Shown here piece by piece: positions 63,202 to 64,000 of a stretch of 64,000 bases of DNA; position 1 is the stretch's first letter, and the number at the start of each line of letters is the position of its first letter. Source of the stretch: Opitutia bacterium (GTDB taxonomy: Bacteria; Verrucomicrobiota; Verrucomicrobiia; Opitutales; Opitutaceae); the NCBI GenBank assembly GCA_947449835.1, contig CANFSZ010000001.1, forward strand, positions 1 to 64,000, in the 5' to 3' direction. A program made the translations under genes and the position numbers. A model generated the notes under the pieces. It was not told the origin of the DNA and ran no database searches. It saw only the letters and a list, made by a program, of their open reading frames with translations.

Positions 63202-63872
63202 GGTTTCAAGTAAGGCGCGAGGACTTGGGTCCAGATTGCGTAGCCGGCTGGCTGCATGTGGAGTTGATCGGCGATAAAAAGTTCGGGGCGGGTTTTGCCC
63301 GCGGCGTCGAGCATCGGCGTGGCAACATCCACAAACGTGCGGCGTGGATCTTGGGCGCAGGCAGCGGCGATGAGTTGGTTGGCGAGCAGGACCTTGTCGC
63401 GGATTTTGGCGCGAGAAGGACTTTCTTTCACGGCGAGGAAGATGATCTTCGCCTTAGGGAGCGCGGGGTGGATTTTGTCGCAAAACGCCTTGAAATCGGC
63501 GAGCAAGGCTTCGGCGGATTTGCCGGCTTGGAGATCGTTTTCTCCCGCGTAAACGACGACGAGACGCGGCGCGTAGGGGATGACGATGCGGTCCGCGTAA
63601 AACACGCTGTCAGAAAGCTCCGAGCCGCCGAAGCCACGGTTGATCGTGGTGATGCCAGGAAAATCGGCGGCGAGGCTCGTCCATTTACGAATCGAAGAAC
63701 TGCCGACGAAGACTACGGCATCGCGGGCGGGAGCTTTGATCGCGTCGGCTTGGGTGTACTTATTGATTTCGGACGCCCATTTTTCGGGCGCGGCAAAAAG
63801 ACTGGCGCCCAAAAGCAGCGCGGCGGTGATTGCGGTACGAAGCGGTAGTCCGGGTGAACGAAGAGAGCGCAT
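63198..63872 (-). CDS. Secreted SGNH/GDSL hydrolase
   Basis: The ATG at 63872 begins a signal peptide (LRSLRSPG..TAITAALLLGASLFA). The catalytic blocks are VFVGSSSIRKW (Ser), INRGFGGSELSD (Gly), VVVYAGENDLQAG (Asn) and ADQLHMQPAGY (Asp-x-x-His). It is probably an acylhydrolase or carbohydrate esterase; the substrate is unknown. It is translationally coupled to the HD protein, which is cytoplasmic, so the pairing may not reflect one pathway. Confidence 0.83.
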   Translation of the reverse strand: MRSLRSPGLPLRTAITAALLLGASLFAAPEKWASEINKYTQADAIKAPARDAVVFVGSSSIRKWTSLAADFPGITTINRGFGGSELSDSVFYADRIVIPYAPRLVVVYAGENDLQAGKSAEALLADFKAFCDKIHPALPKAKIIFLAVKESPSRAKIRDKVLLANQLIAAACAQDPRRTFVDVATPMLDAAGKTRPELFIADQLHMQPAGYAIWTQVLAPYLKP

Positions 63873-63976
63873 GAATTTCAGCAAACACGCCGAATCGTCT
63901 TCGGCAATACGCGAGCGCGAGAGTTTTTTCACGCGCAGGGTTGCGCGCCTGCTTTATTCGGCTGAAACATGCTGCT

Positions 63977-64000
63977 ATGTCTTCGCTACACGATTCCCTT
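63977..64000 (+). CDS. Possible start of a gene truncated by the window end
   Basis: An ATG at 63977 opens a frame MSSLHDSL that runs off the window. It sits in the region divergent from the SGNH gene and follows an AT-rich patch (CTTTATTCGGCTGAAACAT). Eight codons are too few for a functional statement. Confidence 0.25.

Overview
The window looks like the chromosome of a verrucomicrobial bacterium of the Opitutaceae type. This rests on a high-GC, gene-dense layout, a PVC-type propeller/HEAT/cytochrome c protein, a TIGR03067-like protein, a large YHYH/DUF1566 secreted protein with C-terminal repeats, and a secreted pectin-degradation set. The lineage is an inference from gene families; no rRNA is present.

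Layout. 1-5.2 kb (+): a metallophosphoesterase whose 5' end lies outside the window, a small secreted protein and the YHYH protein. 5.2-8.7 kb (+): a four-gene catabolic operon (HUMPS/OMP-decarboxylase-fold enzyme, zinc-type dehydrogenase without the structural zinc loop, SDR, sugar-phosphate isomerase/epimerase), then a DbpA-like DEAD-box helicase ending at a bidirectional terminator. 10.6-18.5 kb: the PVC cytochrome protein and a two-domain rhamnogalacturonan acetylesterase-like protein on -, an oligogalacturonate lyase with an apparent frameshift and a GH105 hydrolase on +. 18.5-24.5 kb (-): a secreted protein of unknown function, a four-gene rhamnose/AI-2-type sugar ABC importer and a TPR protein. 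Together these suggest uptake and breakdown of rhamnogalacturonan fragments. 24.5-34.1 kb: a YchJ-like SEC-C protein, a candidate orphan transcription attenuator, an HNH endonuclease, a GAF histidine kinase, glnD and valS.

34.1-41.4 kb is an accessory island next to tRNA-Gln(UUG). In order it holds four copies of TAGGTCAA in alternating orientation around the tRNA, a decayed IS with 23-bp inverted ends, a type IV toxin-antitoxin pair of AbiEi/AbiEii type preceded by two long perfect palindromes, a second related decayed IS in the opposite orientation whose end forms the last codons of the toxin gene, and an AT-rich pair of tyrosine-recombinase-like genes (one with the catalytic motifs, one apparently without). 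This is the most unusual part of the window.

41.4-64 kb is ordinary chromosome: a membrane-bound spermidine synthase-like protein, rlmF (no ATG/GTG/TTG start available), a SET-domain methyltransferase, the moxR-DUF58-batA-batB-batD aerotolerance-type operon, an RF-1-domain rescue factor, a penicillin acylase family protein, a MOSC protein, a tdh-kbl-cdd-rmuC-TIGR03067 operon, dgt, an HD hydrolase and an SGNH hydrolase. A new + strand gene may begin at the last 24 bases.
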